The notes below the pieces were generated by a model. It ran no database searches. It was not told where the DNA came from and saw nothing but the letters and a program-made list of their open reading frames with translations. The position numbers and the translations under genes were made by a program. Positions 8,449 to 21,076 of a stretch of DNA of 40,310 bases are shown in pieces. Positions within the stretch are counted from its first letter, which is position 1, and the number at the start of each line of letters is the position of its first letter. Source of the DNA: Thiohalobacter sp. (GTDB lineage Bacteria; Pseudomonadota; Gammaproteobacteria; DSM-19610); contig JALSRI010000188.1 in the NCBI GenBank assembly GCA_026984835.1, positions 1 to 40,310 on the forward strand. Reading direction: 5' to 3'.

Positions 8449-9609
8449 TCAAGGCCGGAAGCGCACCTCGATTTCGCCGATTTCGACCTGGTCGGCGGCC
8501 GCCTCCTTGATCTGCCGGACGAGCTCGCCGACATCGGCGGCGCCCTCCAGCACCGACAGGGGCAGGACCAGTTCCACGTGCAGCCTGCCATTGAGGTAGT
8601 GCAGCGTCACATCGTTCAGATCCACGCCGTCGCCCGTGATGGCCTGCCAGCGCTGGCGCAGGTGATTCAGGACTTCCTCGCGCAGCGGCAGGTCCATGCT
8701 GGGCGAGCCCGCTTCGTCGTCCTCGGGATCGATGTGGACAGTGACGTCGTTGACCTCCTCGATGCGCTCCATCAGGCGCTGGCGCACCGCCTCGCCTATC
8801 TGGTGGCCTTCCGAGACGCTGATGCGCGGATCGACCTGGATATGGACATCGATCAGCGCATCGCCACCGCTCTTGCGCGTGCGCAGCATGTGCACGGCGC
8901 GCACGCCGGGCACGGAAAAGATCTCGTTGCGGATCGCCTCGATCTGTTCCGGCTCCAGTGCCGTGTCGATCAGCTCCATGGTGCTGGAGCGCACCAGGTC
9001 GAAACCGATCTTGGCGATCATCACCGCCACCACGATGGCCGCCACCGCGTCCAGGTAGGGATAACCGGCCATGGCGCCGGCCACGCCGATCACCACCACG
9101 ATGGAGGAGATGGCATCGGAACGGCTGTGCCAGGCGTTGGCCCGCAGCATGTCCGAGCGCAGGCGCCGCGCCGCGCGCACCGTGTAGCGGTAGATGCCTT
9201 CCTTGGAAAAGACCGACACCACTGCCACCGCCAGCGCGATCATGCCCGGCTCCAGCAGCAGGGCCGGCGCGTTCATGCGTTCCACGGCGTCGAAGGCGAT
9301 GCCGGTCGCCACCACCACCAGCGCCAGGCCGAGGCCCACCGTCGCGAGGGTTTCGATGCGTCCGTGACCGTAGGGGTGGTCCTCGTCGGCCGCCTTGTGG
9401 GAATGGCTGGCGGCGTACAGCACGATGAAGTCGGTGCCGAGGTCGGACAGCGAGTGCACGCCGTCGGCGATCAGGGCCTGCGACTGCGCGAACCAGCCCA
9501 CCAGGATCTTGGCCACGCCCAGCACGAAGTCGAGCACCGAGCCGATGATCGTGACCTTGCGGACCTCGTTGTAGCGCGCCAGGCTGGCGCTTTCGCTGCG
9601 TGCGGCCAT
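8449..9609 (-). CDS. Cation diffusion facilitator (CDF) metal exporter with extended C-terminus
   Basis: The product (386 residues from ATG 9609) is a proton-coupled divalent-metal exporter of the inner membrane. Six membrane helices occupy roughly residues 15-215. The metal-site motifs are ADGVHSLSD in helix 2 and HSRSD in helix 5, both HxxxD types. A cytoplasmic dimerisation domain follows, with VPGVRAVHMLRTRKSGG and DVHIQVDP. The last 75 or so residues form an additional alpha/beta segment (DVTLHYLNGRLHVELVLPL) that resembles a second copy of this fold. The metal cannot be assigned. It lies 58 bases downstream of the tusA-like gene and may belong to the same transcript. No good ribosome-binding site precedes the chosen ATG. 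Confidence 0.9.
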   Translation of the reverse strand: MAARSESASLARYNEVRKVTIIGSVLDFVLGVAKILVGWFAQSQALIADGVHSLSDLGTDFIVLYAASHSHKAADEDHPYGHGRIETLATVGLGLALVVVATGIAFDAVERMNAPALLLEPGMIALAVAVVSVFSKEGIYRYTVRAARRLRSDMLRANAWHSRSDAISSIVVVIGVAGAMAGYPYLDAVAAIVVAVMIAKIGFDLVRSSTMELIDTALEPEQIEAIRNEIFSVPGVRAVHMLRTRKSGGDALIDVHIQVDPRISVSEGHQIGEAVRQRLMERIEEVNDVTVHIDPEDDEAGSPSMDLPLREEVLNHLRQRWQAITGDGVDLNDVTLHYLNGRLHVELVLPLSVLEGAADVGELVRQIKEAAADQVEIGEIEVRFRP

Positions 9610-9667
9610 GGGGAGACAGTCTATCCGGAAATACGGCCCAGCGGCATCATCGAAACAGCCGTGCGGA

Positions 9668-9910
9668 TCATGTCGCCTCACCGACCTGCACGGTGATGAC
9701 CAGTTCGTCGCCGCGCTCCTCGATGTCGATCACCTGGTGACCGTTCACCCGGCACCAGGCCGGAATGTCGTGGCGGGCGCCGGGGTCGGTGCAGAGGACT
9801 TCGACGACGTCGCCGGCGGCCATGCCCTCGACCCGCTCCTGGGTGCGGATAACCGGCAGCGGACACAACAAACGGCGGGCGTCGAGCTGCACGCGGGTCA
9901 CAGATACCAT
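9668..9910 (-). CDS. TusA-family sulfur carrier protein
   Basis: The 80-residue product is a small TusA-like (SirA-like) protein. The sulfur-binding motif CPLPVIRTQE sits at residues 16-25, with the persulfide cysteine at position 16. GDVVEVLCTDPGARHDIPAWCRVNGH matches the rest of the fold. TusA proteins relay sulfur from cysteine desulfurase or rhodanese to tRNA thiolation or, in sulfur oxidisers, to the Dsr/Hdr pathway. Its start lies 13 bases inside the end of the upstream PP-loop thiolase-like gene, so the two are translationally coupled. This makes a sulfur-donor role for that enzyme likely. Confidence 0.9.
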   Translation of the reverse strand: MVSVTRVQLDARRLLCPLPVIRTQERVEGMAAGDVVEVLCTDPGARHDIPAWCRVNGHQVIDIEERGDELVITVQVGEAT

Positions 9911-10941
9911 TCCTTCGGCACGTCCCCGCCGGCCAGGGGTTCGACCCCGAGGGTGCGGCTGCCACCGTTCGGTGTGTTCACTTCCACCTCGACCCGGTCG
10001 GCGTCGCGCCCCTGGCTGAAGCGCGCCGTGATGCGCGCGGCGAGTTCGATGTCGTCGTCGTCCACCTGCCCGTCGACCAGCACCAACGGGCCCTTGTGGC
10101 TGACCGGGAACAGGTGCACGAATTGCTTGCGATAGCCCTGCAGGAAGCGGTTCTCGCCGTCCTCGCGGCCGACGATCAGCTTGAAATGGGGTCGCGGACG
10201 CAGGTGGCGCCCGACCTTGAGCAGCATGATGTCGTCGAGCTCGTAACGGCGCTCGCCGCGCGACTTCCACAGATCGGCCAGTTTCACCGCATACTGTCTG
10301 TCGGTGAGAAAGCAGCAGCCGCCGGCCGGCTGCGCATAGTCGGTGAAACCGAAGCGCCTGGCCAGCGCCATCTGCGGCTTGCGGGTGCGGCCCTGGAAGT
10401 CGTACAAGGCCTCGCGATCGACCCAGCCCTCGATTTCCGGCCGGGTCGGCGGCAGGTTCCTGGCGCACAGCGGCCGCAACAGCAGGTCATCGGCGCCGGA
10501 TTCGTGCGCCACCACCGGCAGGGTGTCGGCACGCTGCGACTTGGGCCGCTGACCGATCACTTCGCCCGTGACGATGAAATCGAAGCCGTGCTCGTCGATC
10601 CACTGCCTGGCCTTGCGCACCATGAACACCTTGCAATCCAGGCAGGGATTCAGGTTGGCGCCGTAACCGTGCTTCGGGTTGATGACGATGTCCTTGTATT
10701 CCTCGATGACATCGACGATGTGCAACTTGATGCCGAGCTGTTCGGCCACCCACAGCGCGTTGTTGCGCTTGGGCTTGTCGCGGTCCTTCTTGCGGATGGC
10801 GTGGGTGTGTCCCTCGACGCAGAAGCCGGTATAGAAATTGATGCCTTCCACGTGGATGCCCTGCTCCTGCATGACCCGGGCGGCCAGCAGTGAATCGAGC
10901 CCCCCGGAGATCAGGGCGACGGCTTTGCGGGGTTCGGACAT
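9898..10941 (-). CDS. PP-loop tRNA thiolase-like protein (MnmA/ThiI-related)
   Basis: The product (347 residues from ATG 10941) starts with the ATP-pyrophosphatase PP-loop SGGLDS (12-17). The NPCLDCK motif (Cys100 and Cys103) and PAGGCCFLTD (Cys209/Cys210) correspond to the two catalytic cysteine positions of MnmA-type tRNA thiouridylases. The C-terminal part (about 230-347), with LKVGRHLRPRPHFKLIVGRE, resembles the NFACT-type RNA-binding domain. It is shorter in the catalytic core than MnmA and lacks the normal MnmA C-terminal barrel, so it is probably not the housekeeping MnmA. The overlapping tusA-like gene supports sulfur transfer to tRNA. The target base is unknown. Confidence 0.82.
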   Translation of the reverse strand: MSEPRKAVALISGGLDSLLAARVMQEQGIHVEGINFYTGFCVEGHTHAIRKKDRDKPKRNNALWVAEQLGIKLHIVDVIEEYKDIVINPKHGYGANLNPCLDCKVFMVRKARQWIDEHGFDFIVTGEVIGQRPKSQRADTLPVVAHESGADDLLLRPLCARNLPPTRPEIEGWVDREALYDFQGRTRKPQMALARRFGFTDYAQPAGGCCFLTDRQYAVKLADLWKSRGERRYELDDIMLLKVGRHLRPRPHFKLIVGREDGENRFLQGYRKQFVHLFPVSHKGPLVLVDGQVDDDDIELAARITARFSQGRDADRVEVEVNTPNGGSRTLGVEPLAGGDVPKEWYL

Positions 10942-11150
10942 TGGGACGACGACACGGTTGCGGTTGAACCTGCCATTGTAGCCCATGCGCAAATCCTGCA
11001 CAGCAACAGCCCCAGGCCGCAAGCGGGAATTGCCCGCACGCCGGCGTTCGGGAGGCAGGGACGCCGCGCTGGAAAGAAGGGGGGTTCAGGCCCGTGCGTT
11101 GGCATCCAGCGGACCGGCCGGCAAATGAAGCGGAACGGCCCGGGGCGGGT

Positions 11151-11726
11151 TCAGTGCCGGCGGCGGCCGCCGCGGCCGGCGTCGAACGGCTCCAGCCGGT
11201 AGTGCTCCCGCAGCGTCCGGTAGGCGCCGCGCGAGCCGGTGTCGGCCCACAGCTCGGCCGCCTGCAGGGCGCCCAGCGCCGGTGTGCCGCCCAGGGCCCG
11301 CATTGCCTGCAGCACGTCCATGACCCCGACGAAGGCGCGCGCCAGGCCGGTGTAGAGACTTTCGCTGTGACGGTCGACGAGGGCGGCCAGCTGATCGTAG
11401 GCGGAGCGCCCCAGGTTGACGAAATAGCTGACCCGCACCAGGCGGCGCTCCGCCATCTGCGGGAACAGGCCCGAGAACAGCAGACACTGGTCGCCCACGT
11501 CGCGCAACTGCTCGCGCTGCTGGCCGCTGCGGGCCGCCTGCGCCTCCAGGTATTCGAGTGCCATGATCCGGGCCGCCATCTCCGGCTGGCCGGCGAACCG
11601 CATCAGCAGGAACACCAGGTAGGATTCCAGGGATTCGTCCAGGTGGTGCTCGCAGGCGGCTTCGGCCTCGTGCACCAGTGCGCGCCATTGGGCGACATCG
11701 GTCGGTTCCAGTACCAGCGACGACAT
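11151..11726 (-). CDS. Conserved-looking hypothetical protein
   Basis: I do not recognise this 191-residue protein. It is predicted to be soluble and mostly alpha-helical, with no signal peptide or membrane helix. Segments such as HLDESLESYLVFLLMRFAGQ, LRDVGDQCLLFSGLFPQ and RRLVRVSYFVNLGRSAYDQLA look conserved rather than random. The C-terminus is arginine-rich. The ATG at 11726 is preferred over the GTG two codons upstream because GAGG lies 5 bases before it. It is divergent from glyQ, with a 177-base gap between them. A 209-base gap separates its stop from the PP-loop gene; nothing definite was seen there. Confidence 0.75.
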   Translation of the reverse strand: MSSLVLEPTDVAQWRALVHEAEAACEHHLDESLESYLVFLLMRFAGQPEMAARIMALEYLEAQAARSGQQREQLRDVGDQCLLFSGLFPQMAERRLVRVSYFVNLGRSAYDQLAALVDRHSESLYTGLARAFVGVMDVLQAMRALGGTPALGALQAAELWADTGSRGAYRTLREHYRLEPFDAGRGGRRRH

Positions 11727-11852
11727 GATCACCTCACTCGGCTCCGTCTGAACGGCTATCGGCCGTGCTCCGGGCGGCCTTGAACCCCCGCCGGCCGGGG
11801 ACGCGGGCGGTTTCCGGCCCGGCCGGCCTTACATCGGGGCTGGCCCGCACGC

Positions 11853-11858
11853 TATACT
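11853..11858 (+). promoter_or_regulatory. Candidate -10 element of the glyQ promoter
   Basis: TATACT matches TATAAT at five of six positions and lies 45 bases before the glyQ GTG. No good -35 element is present (best is CTTACA with a 19-base spacer). It sits in the divergent gap shared with the hypothetical gene. Confidence 0.4.
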
Positions 11859-11903
11859 GCGCCGGTTTTCGGCCCCATTGACCCCTACACACAAAGACAG
11901 ACC

Positions 11904-12827
11904 GTGCCTGCCCCGAGTTCCAGCCCCGATACCCGGACCTTCCAGGGCCTCATCCTGGCCCTGCAGGACTACTGGGCCCGGCAGGGCTGCGTGCTGCTGC
12001 AGCCCTTCGACATGGAGGTCGGCGCCGGCACCTTCCACCCGGCCACCTTCCTGCGCTCCATCGGCCCCGAGCCCTGGCGCACCGCCTACGTGCAGCCGTC
12101 GCGGCGGCCCACCGACGGCCGCTACGGGGAGAACCCGAACCGTCTGCAACATTATTACCAGTTCCAGGTTCTACTCAAGCCCAGCCCCGACGACATCCAG
12201 GACCTGTACCTGGGCTCGCTGGTGGAGCTCGGCATCGACCCGCTGGTGCACGACATCCGCTTCGTCGAGGACAACTGGGAATCGCCCACCCTGGGCGCCT
12301 GGGGGCTGGGCTGGGAAGTCTGGCTGAACGGCATGGAGGTCACCCAGTTCACCTATTTCCAGCAGGTCGGCGGCCTGGACTGCAAGCCGGTCAGCGGCGA
12401 GATCACCTATGGCCTGGAGCGCATCGCCATGTACCTGCAGGGCGTGGAGAGCGTCTTCGACCTGGTCTGGACCCGCGGTCCCGCCGGCGACGTGAGCTAC
12501 GGCGACGTCTTCCACCAGAACGAGGTGGAGATGTCGGCCTACAACTTCGAACACGCCGACACCGAGGCACTGTTCGGCTGGTTCGACCACTGCGAGCGCG
12601 AGAGCCAGCGCATGATCGAAGCCGGCCTGCCGCTGCCGGCCTATGAACTGATGCTCAAGGCTTCACACACCTTCAACCTGCTGGACGCGCGCAGCGCCAT
12701 TTCGGTCACCGAACGCCAGCGCTTCATCCTGCGGGTGCGCGCCCTGGCCCGCGCGGTGGCCGAGGCCTACTACGCCCGGCGCGAATCCTTGGGCTTTCCC
12801 ATGCTCCGGCGGGGAGACCGGTCATGA
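11904..12827 (+). CDS. glyQ: Glycine--tRNA ligase alpha subunit
   Basis: GlyQ is the catalytic alpha subunit of the heterotetrameric bacterial glycyl-tRNA synthetase and forms glycyl-adenylate. The 307-residue product begins with GTG at 11904 and has the family core [18 protein letters not shown], then [19 protein letters not shown], the class II motif region with [20 protein letters not shown], and [22 protein letters not shown]. The length is standard. The stop overlaps the glyS start in ATGA, so the two subunits are translationally coupled. This alpha2beta2 type is general in proteobacteria. Confidence 0.98.
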   Translation: MPAPSSSPDTRTFQGLILALQDYWARQGCVLLQPFDMEVGAGTFHPATFLRSIGPEPWRTAYVQPSRRPTDGRYGENPNRLQHYYQFQVLLKPSPDDIQDLYLGSLVELGIDPLVHDIRFVEDNWESPTLGAWGLGWEVWLNGMEVTQFTYFQQVGGLDCKPVSGEITYGLERIAMYLQGVESVFDLVWTRGPAGDVSYGDVFHQNEVEMSAYNFEHADTEALFGWFDHCERESQRMIEAGLPLPAYELMLKASHTFNLLDARSAISVTERQRFILRVRALARAVAEAYYARRESLGFPMLRRGDRS

Positions 12828-14899
12828 CCGAAAGCCGCGACCTGCTGGTGGAGATCGGCACCGAGGAGCTGCCGCCGAAGGCTTTGCTGCGCCTGTCCAC
12901 CGCCTTCGCGGAGGGGCTTCAGCGCGGCCTGCAGGAAGCCACCCTGGCGCCCGCCTCGATCCGGCACTACGCCGCGCCACGGCGCCTGGCGCTGCTGGTG
13001 CGCGGCGTGCCGGTGGCGCAAGCGGACCGCGAGACGGTCCGGCGCGGGCCGGCCCTGGCGGCGGCCTTCGACGACGAGGGCTGCCCGACCCCGGCCGCGC
13101 TCGGCTTTGCCCGCTCCTGCGGCGTGGAGGTCGAGGCGCTGGACCGGCTGGAAACACCCAAGGGAAGCTGGCTGGTCTACCGTTCGGTGGAACCCGGCCG
13201 CGCCACCGCCGAGCTGCTGCCGGACCTCGTGGAACAGGCGCTGGGCGGGCTGCCGGTGCCCAGGCGCATGCGCTGGGGCGACGGCGAGGTCGAATTCGTG
13301 CGGCCGGTGCACTGGGTGGTGCTGCTGTTCGGCGAGCAGCCCATCCACGCCCGCATACTGGGCGTCGAGTCCGGTCAACACAGCCGCGGACACCGGTTCC
13401 ATCACCCGGACCCCATCTACATCGGCGAACCCGAGGCCTACCTGCCCATCCTGGAGACCGAGGGCCGTGTGTTGGCCGACCACCGCAGCCGCCGCGAGGC
13501 CATTCGCGCCCAGGTACTGGAACAGGCGGCCGCACTGGACGGCACCGCCCTCATCGACGAAGGCCTGCTGGACGAGGTGACGGCGCTGGTGGAATGGCCG
13601 GTAGCCCTGTCCGGCCGCTTCGACGACCGCTTCCTGGAAGTGCCACCGGAAGCCCTGATCTCCAGCATGCAGGACCACCAGAAATACTTTCCGGTGGTCG
13701 ACGGCGACGGCCGCCTGCTGCCGCATTTCATCACCGTGGCCAACATCGCCAGCCGCGACCCGGAACAGATCCGCGCCGGCAACGAGCGCGTCATCCGGCC
13801 GCGCCTCGCCGACGCCGATTTCTTCTGGAACCAGGACCGCAGGCAGCCGCTCGCCGCGCGCACGCAGGGCCTCAAGAACATGGTGTTCCAGGAACGGCTC
13901 GGCAGCCTCTACGACAAGCAGATGCGCATGGCGTCGCTGGCCACCGCCATCGCCGACAGCATCGGCGGCGACCCGGACCGGGCCGGCCGCGCCGCCCACC
14001 TGTGCAAGTGCGACCTGCTGACCAGCATGGTGTACGAGTTCCCGGAACTGCAGGGCGTGATGGGCCGCTACTACGCCCTGCACGACGGCGAGCCGGAAGA
14101 GGTGGCGCTGGCCATCGAGGAACACTACCGGCCGCGCTACGCCGGCGACGAGCTGCCGGCCACGCCCACCGGCCAGGCGCTGGCCATCGCCGACCGCCTC
14201 GACACCCTGGTCGGCATCTTCGCCATCGGCCAGCCGCCCAGCGGTGACCGCGACCCCTTCGGCCTGCGCCGCGCGGCGCTTGGCGTGGCACGCATCCTGA
14301 TCGAGAAACAGCTCGACCTCGACCTCGTGCAACTGTTGCAGGCCGGCGCCGACCTGCTCGACGAAAGCCTGCCCGCCGATGATGCGGTCGAACCGGTGTT
14401 CGACTACATCATGGAACGGCTGCGCGGCTACTATCAGGACCAGGGTGTCGAGGGCGACGTCTTCGACGCCGTGCTGGCACGCCGCCCGACACGGCCGCTC
14501 GATTTCCATCGCCGCGTCGAGGCGGTGCGCGAATTCCGGCGCCTGCCCGAGGCGCTGAGCCTGGCCGCCGCCAACAAGCGCATACGCAATATCCTACGCA
14601 AGGCGAAAGACGAGGTGCCGGACCACTACGATGCCTCGGTACTGACCGAACCGGCCGAGAAGGCGCTGGCCGCGCGGCTGGGCGAGCTGCTGCAGCGGGT
14701 CGAGCCGCTGCTGGACAGTGGCCGCTACACCGAGGCCCTCAAGGAGCTCGCGCAGCTGCGCGAACCGCTCGACCGGTTCTTCGACGACGTCATGGTCATG
14801 GCGGACGACGATGCCCTGCGCGTGAACCGGCTGGCGCTTCTGCAATCGATGAACCGACTGTTCCTGCGCGTCGCGGACCTGTCGCGGCTGCAGGGCTGA
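12824..14899 (+). CDS. glyS: Glycine--tRNA ligase beta subunit
   Basis: GlyS is the large beta subunit that recognises tRNA-Gly. The 691-residue product begins [21 protein letters not shown], the family hallmark, and contains [33 protein letters not shown] and [17 protein letters not shown]. The C-terminal segment with [21 protein letters not shown] is the DALR-type anticodon-binding region. Length matches the family. It overlaps glyQ by 4 bases and is followed 9 bases later by the MazG-like gene. A long antisense reading frame covers it but is a high-GC artefact. Confidence 0.98.
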   Translation: MTESRDLLVEIGTEELPPKALLRLSTAFAEGLQRGLQEATLAPASIRHYAAPRRLALLVRGVPVAQADRETVRRGPALAAAFDDEGCPTPAALGFARSCGVEVEALDRLETPKGSWLVYRSVEPGRATAELLPDLVEQALGGLPVPRRMRWGDGEVEFVRPVHWVVLLFGEQPIHARILGVESGQHSRGHRFHHPDPIYIGEPEAYLPILETEGRVLADHRSRREAIRAQVLEQAAALDGTALIDEGLLDEVTALVEWPVALSGRFDDRFLEVPPEALISSMQDHQKYFPVVDGDGRLLPHFITVANIASRDPEQIRAGNERVIRPRLADADFFWNQDRRQPLAARTQGLKNMVFQERLGSLYDKQMRMASLATAIADSIGGDPDRAGRAAHLCKCDLLTSMVYEFPELQGVMGRYYALHDGEPEEVALAIEEHYRPRYAGDELPATPTGQALAIADRLDTLVGIFAIGQPPSGDRDPFGLRRAALGVARILIEKQLDLDLVQLLQAGADLLDESLPADDAVEPVFDYIMERLRGYYQDQGVEGDVFDAVLARRPTRPLDFHRRVEAVREFRRLPEALSLAAANKRIRNILRKAKDEVPDHYDASVLTEPAEKALAARLGELLQRVEPLLDSGRYTEALKELAQLREPLDRFFDDVMVMADDDALRVNRLALLQSMNRLFLRVADLSRLQG

Positions 14900-14908
14900 G
14901 GACCCGAC

Positions 14909-15244
14909 ATGGACAAGCGCGATTCCTACCAGGCCATGCTCGACGCCGTGCAGGCCTTTCACGACAAGCACGACTTCCGCAACACCGGCGGCGAGGAAAT
15001 GACCTATCGCGTCGCCCTGATGGCCGAGGAACTGGGCGAGATATCGGCCTGCGTGACCAAGGGAAAGGACAAGGACAAGCTGGCCGAGGAAGTGGCGGAC
15101 CTGTTCATCCTGCTCATCGGCACGGCCATCGCGGCGGACTTCGATCTGAAAGAGGCCTTCTGGACCAAGATGGAACGCCTGATGAAGCGCGAGTCGCGCA
15201 TGGTGGACGGGCGTATCCGGGTGTCCGAATTCCGGGACATGTGA
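14909..15244 (+). CDS. MazG-like nucleotide pyrophosphohydrolase family protein
   Basis: The 111-residue product is a small all-helical protein. It has the metal-binding pattern of MazG-type pyrophosphohydrolases: EELGE (40-44) and EEVAD (60-64). These enzymes hydrolyse nucleoside triphosphates to monophosphates and pyrophosphate, often as house-cleaning of unusual nucleotides. The substrate cannot be predicted. GAGGA lies 8 bases upstream of the ATG. It occupies the position between glyS and the acyltransferase where Pseudomonas has gmhB. Short spacing to glyS suggests cotranscription. Confidence 0.8.
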   Translation: MDKRDSYQAMLDAVQAFHDKHDFRNTGGEEMTYRVALMAEELGEISACVTKGKDKDKLAEEVADLFILLIGTAIAADFDLKEAFWTKMERLMKRESRMVDGRIRVSEFRDM

Positions 15245-15277
15245 GGTGTCGGGAATCCCCGTGGTGAAACCCTGTTG

Positions 15278-16024
15278 ATGGCGGCGCAGCCCTCGAAAAT
15301 CGAACTCGTCGCGCGCTCGGCCGCGTTCTGGCTGGTGTTCTTCTCGTCGACCCTCATCATGGCGGTACTGGCGCTGTTCACCTTCCCGTTTCCGTTCCGG
15401 GTGCGGCACGGCTTCATTTCGCAGTGGTCGCGGCTCAACCTGTGGTGGCTGGAAAAGAGCTGCCGGCTGCGCTGGAACATCGAGGGACTGGAAAACGTCG
15501 ACGTCCCCAACGGCATCGTGTTCGCCAAGCACCAGTCGACCTGGGAGACGCTGTTCCTGCAGCAGTTGTTCAAGCCGGAGACCTGGGTGCTCAAGAAAGA
15601 GCTGCTGAAGATTCCCTTCTTCGGCTGGGGCGCGCGGCTGGTGGAACCCATCGCCCTGGACCGCGGCGCCGGCCGCCGGGCCGTGGAACAGCTCATCGAA
15701 CAGGGCCGCGACCGCCTGCAGAAAGGCCGCTGGGTGATCATCTTCCCCGAGGGCACGCGCATGCCGCCCGGGGTGCACGGCCGCTACCGCATCGGCGGCG
15801 CGGCGCTGGCCGAGGCCACCGGCTACCCGGTGATCCCCATCGCCCACAACGCCGGCGAATACTGGCCGCGGCGCGGCTTCATCAAGAAACCCGGTGTCAT
15901 CCAGGTGCGCATCGGCAAGCCCATTCACACCAAAGGCAAGAAGGCCCAGCAGATCCTCAAGGAAGCCGAGGACTGGATCGAAGCCCGGATGCAGGAAATC
16001 ACCACGCTGAAGCCCGCGACCTGA
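15278..16024 (+). CDS. PlsC-type 1-acylglycerol-3-phosphate acyltransferase
   Basis: The 248-residue product has an N-terminal membrane segment (about 12-35) and an acyltransferase domain. Motif I reads KHQSTWET, so the usual aspartate of HX4D is a glutamate. Motif III is FPEGTR and motif IV is VIPIAHN. Members convert lysophosphatidic acid to phosphatidic acid at the inner membrane, or acylate related lipids. The HQSTWE variant is characteristic of the second PlsC-like protein encoded near glyS in Pseudomonas and relatives, so this may not be the main PlsC. ATG 15278 is preferred to the TTG one codon upstream; neither has a strong ribosome-binding site. Confidence 0.88.
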   Translation: MAAQPSKIELVARSAAFWLVFFSSTLIMAVLALFTFPFPFRVRHGFISQWSRLNLWWLEKSCRLRWNIEGLENVDVPNGIVFAKHQSTWETLFLQQLFKPETWVLKKELLKIPFFGWGARLVEPIALDRGAGRRAVEQLIEQGRDRLQKGRWVIIFPEGTRMPPGVHGRYRIGGAALAEATGYPVIPIAHNAGEYWPRRGFIKKPGVIQVRIGKPIHTKGKKAQQILKEAEDWIEARMQEITTLKPAT

Positions 16025-16067
16025 CGGCGCCCCCGTAGGAACCCCGTGATCCCGCCGTGCTGGCCTC

Positions 16068-16104
16068 CCACGCCACCCTGTCCACCGAACCGGCGGCGGC
16101 GTGG
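16068..16104. repeat. Inverted repeat next to the gyrB stop
   Basis: CCACGCC at 16068-16074 pairs with GGCGTGG at 16098-16104 across a 23-base loop, in the 80-base gap between the convergent plsC-like gene and gyrB. It could act as a bidirectional terminator. There is no T-run, and GC-rich sequence makes such repeats common, so support is weak. Confidence 0.3.
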
Positions 16105-19636
<3,532 letters not shown>

Positions 19637-19782
19637 GACACGCCGCTGGGCCCCGAGGCGCTGAAGTCGTATTCATGAGGACAGCAAGGGCTTCGATCCT
19701 GTCCCGGCGGAACGGCAAACGCCACGCACCGACCCACCCGGCGTCCGAGCAGGCAGCGTCGTCAACCAGGCCGGGCGGGCGC

Positions 19783-20883
19783 CTACAGGCGCATCGGCAT
19801 GACGACGTAGCGATACTGGTCCGAACCCGGCTGACGGATGAGGCAGCTGCTGTTGGAATCGCTCAGCGTCAGTTCCACCTGGTCGCTGCGCACGCTGCCG
19901 AGCACATCCAGCAGGTAGTTCACGTTGAAGCCGATCTCCAGGCCACCCCCTTGGTAGTCCACCTCGAACTCCTCGTCCGCCTGTTCCTGTTCAGGGTTAT
20001 GTGATTGAATTTTAACTATATTTTTATCCAGATTGAGGCGGATGCCGCGGTATTTCTCGTTCGACAGGATAGACGTCCGGCTCAGTGCCTGGCGAAGCTG
20101 CTCGCGATCGGCCAGGATGCGCTTGTCACCTCCCTTGGGCAGCACCCGTTCATAGTCCGGAAAGCGGCCATCGACCAGCTTGGAGGTGAACCGCAGGTCG
20201 CCGCGGCTGACGCGGATATGGTTGGTTCCGACTTCGACCTCGACCGGCGTGTCACTGTCCTCCAGCAGGCGCAGCAGTTCCTGGATGCCCTTGCGCGGCA
20301 CGATCACCTGCTGGCGACCGGGCAGCTCCACTTCCGACTGCATGTCGCACATGGCCAGGCGATGGCCGTCGGTGGCGACCGCACGCAGCAGGCTGGACGA
20401 GATCTCCAGCAGCAGGCCGTTGAGGTAGTAGCGCACATCCTGCTGCGCCATGGAGAAGTGCGTGCGCTCGATCAGCTCGCGCAACCGGTTCTGGGGGATC
20501 GAGAAGCGGGTCTCCCCCTGGACCTGTTCCACCACCGGGAAATCGCCGGCCGGCAAGGTCGACAGGGTGAAGCGGCTCTTGCCGGAGCGGATCTGGACCC
20601 GCTGATCCCTCTCCGACAACTGAACCTTCGCCCCTTCCGGGAGCGCCTTGCAGATATCCAGCAACTTGCGCGCCGGTACGGTGATCTCGCCGCCTTCGTC
20701 GACCTGGCTTCCGACGCCGGCCTGGATTTCGACTTCGAGGTCGGTCGCCGTGACCTGGATGCCCTCGTCGTCCGCCGTCAGCAGCAGGTTGCCAAGAACG
20801 GGCAGGGTCTGACGCCGTTCCACGACACCGATCACCTGCTGGAGCGGTTTCAAAAGGGTTTCTCTGTCGATAGTAAATTTCAT
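19783..20883 (-). CDS. dnaN: DNA polymerase III beta sliding clamp
   Basis: DnaN forms the dimeric ring that tethers DNA polymerase III and other clamp-binding proteins to DNA. The 366-residue product has the usual length and three-domain organisation. It begins MKFTIDRETLLKPLQQVIGVVERR and contains TLPVLGNLLL, the RLAMCD region, and the C-terminal QYRYVVMPMRL that lines the hydrophobic binding cleft. The ATG at 20883 fits the family start; the ribosome-binding site is a distant AAGGAA. It follows dnaA across the 193-base origin-like gap and precedes recF. Confidence 0.98.
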   Translation of the reverse strand: MKFTIDRETLLKPLQQVIGVVERRQTLPVLGNLLLTADDEGIQVTATDLEVEIQAGVGSQVDEGGEITVPARKLLDICKALPEGAKVQLSERDQRVQIRSGKSRFTLSTLPAGDFPVVEQVQGETRFSIPQNRLRELIERTHFSMAQQDVRYYLNGLLLEISSSLLRAVATDGHRLAMCDMQSEVELPGRQQVIVPRKGIQELLRLLEDSDTPVEVEVGTNHIRVSRGDLRFTSKLVDGRFPDYERVLPKGGDKRILADREQLRQALSRTSILSNEKYRGIRLNLDKNIVKIQSHNPEQEQADEEFEVDYQGGGLEIGFNVNYLLDVLGSVRSDQVELTLSDSNSSCLIRQPGSDQYRYVVMPMRL

Positions 20884-21076
20884 AATAGATTTAGATATTC
20901 CTTGAATTTGTAATTACTAGACCGGCCCATCCTTGTGGATAACACATTTTTCAATATCAATTTCAATCAATTGTATTCCCTACAACTGGCTTGACAAGTC
21001 GCCGTCAAGCTGTGAGCGGCCTGTGGATAAAGCGGGATGAAATCTGCCTCCTCCAATCATCCACAGGTTATCCACA
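20884..21076. other. Candidate chromosomal replication origin (oriC)
   Basis: This dnaN-dnaA gap is clearly AT-richer than its surroundings and holds three perfect DnaA boxes: TGTGGATAA at 20934-20942 and at 21022-21030, and TTATCCACA at 21068-21076, touching the dnaA stop codon. A near match, TCATCCACA, is at 21057-21065. The AT-rich stretch 20943-20975 next to the first box is a plausible unwinding element. dnaA-dnaN gaps are a known oriC location. In Pseudomonas the rpmH-dnaA gap is also used; here that gap has only one perfect box. Confidence 0.72.
20951..20968. repeat. Three tandem 6-base repeats in the putative unwinding element
   Basis: TCAATA, TCAATT and TCAATC lie head to tail, 8 bases from the DnaA box at 20934-20942. 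Short AT-rich direct repeats beside DnaA boxes are typical of origin unwinding elements. The run is short and could be chance in an AT-rich stretch. Confidence 0.5.

Noticed and set aside
10846-10856. TTCCACGTGGA as a third parS site
   Set aside because: Only the CCACGTGG core is symmetric; the outer bases differ from the 16-base element, and such cores occur by chance in GC-rich DNA.
12770-14509. 579-codon open frame on the minus strand opposite glyS
   Set aside because: It is antisense to a certain gene, has low-complexity histidine-, glutamine- and alanine-rich translation and no family motifs. It is a high-GC codon artefact.
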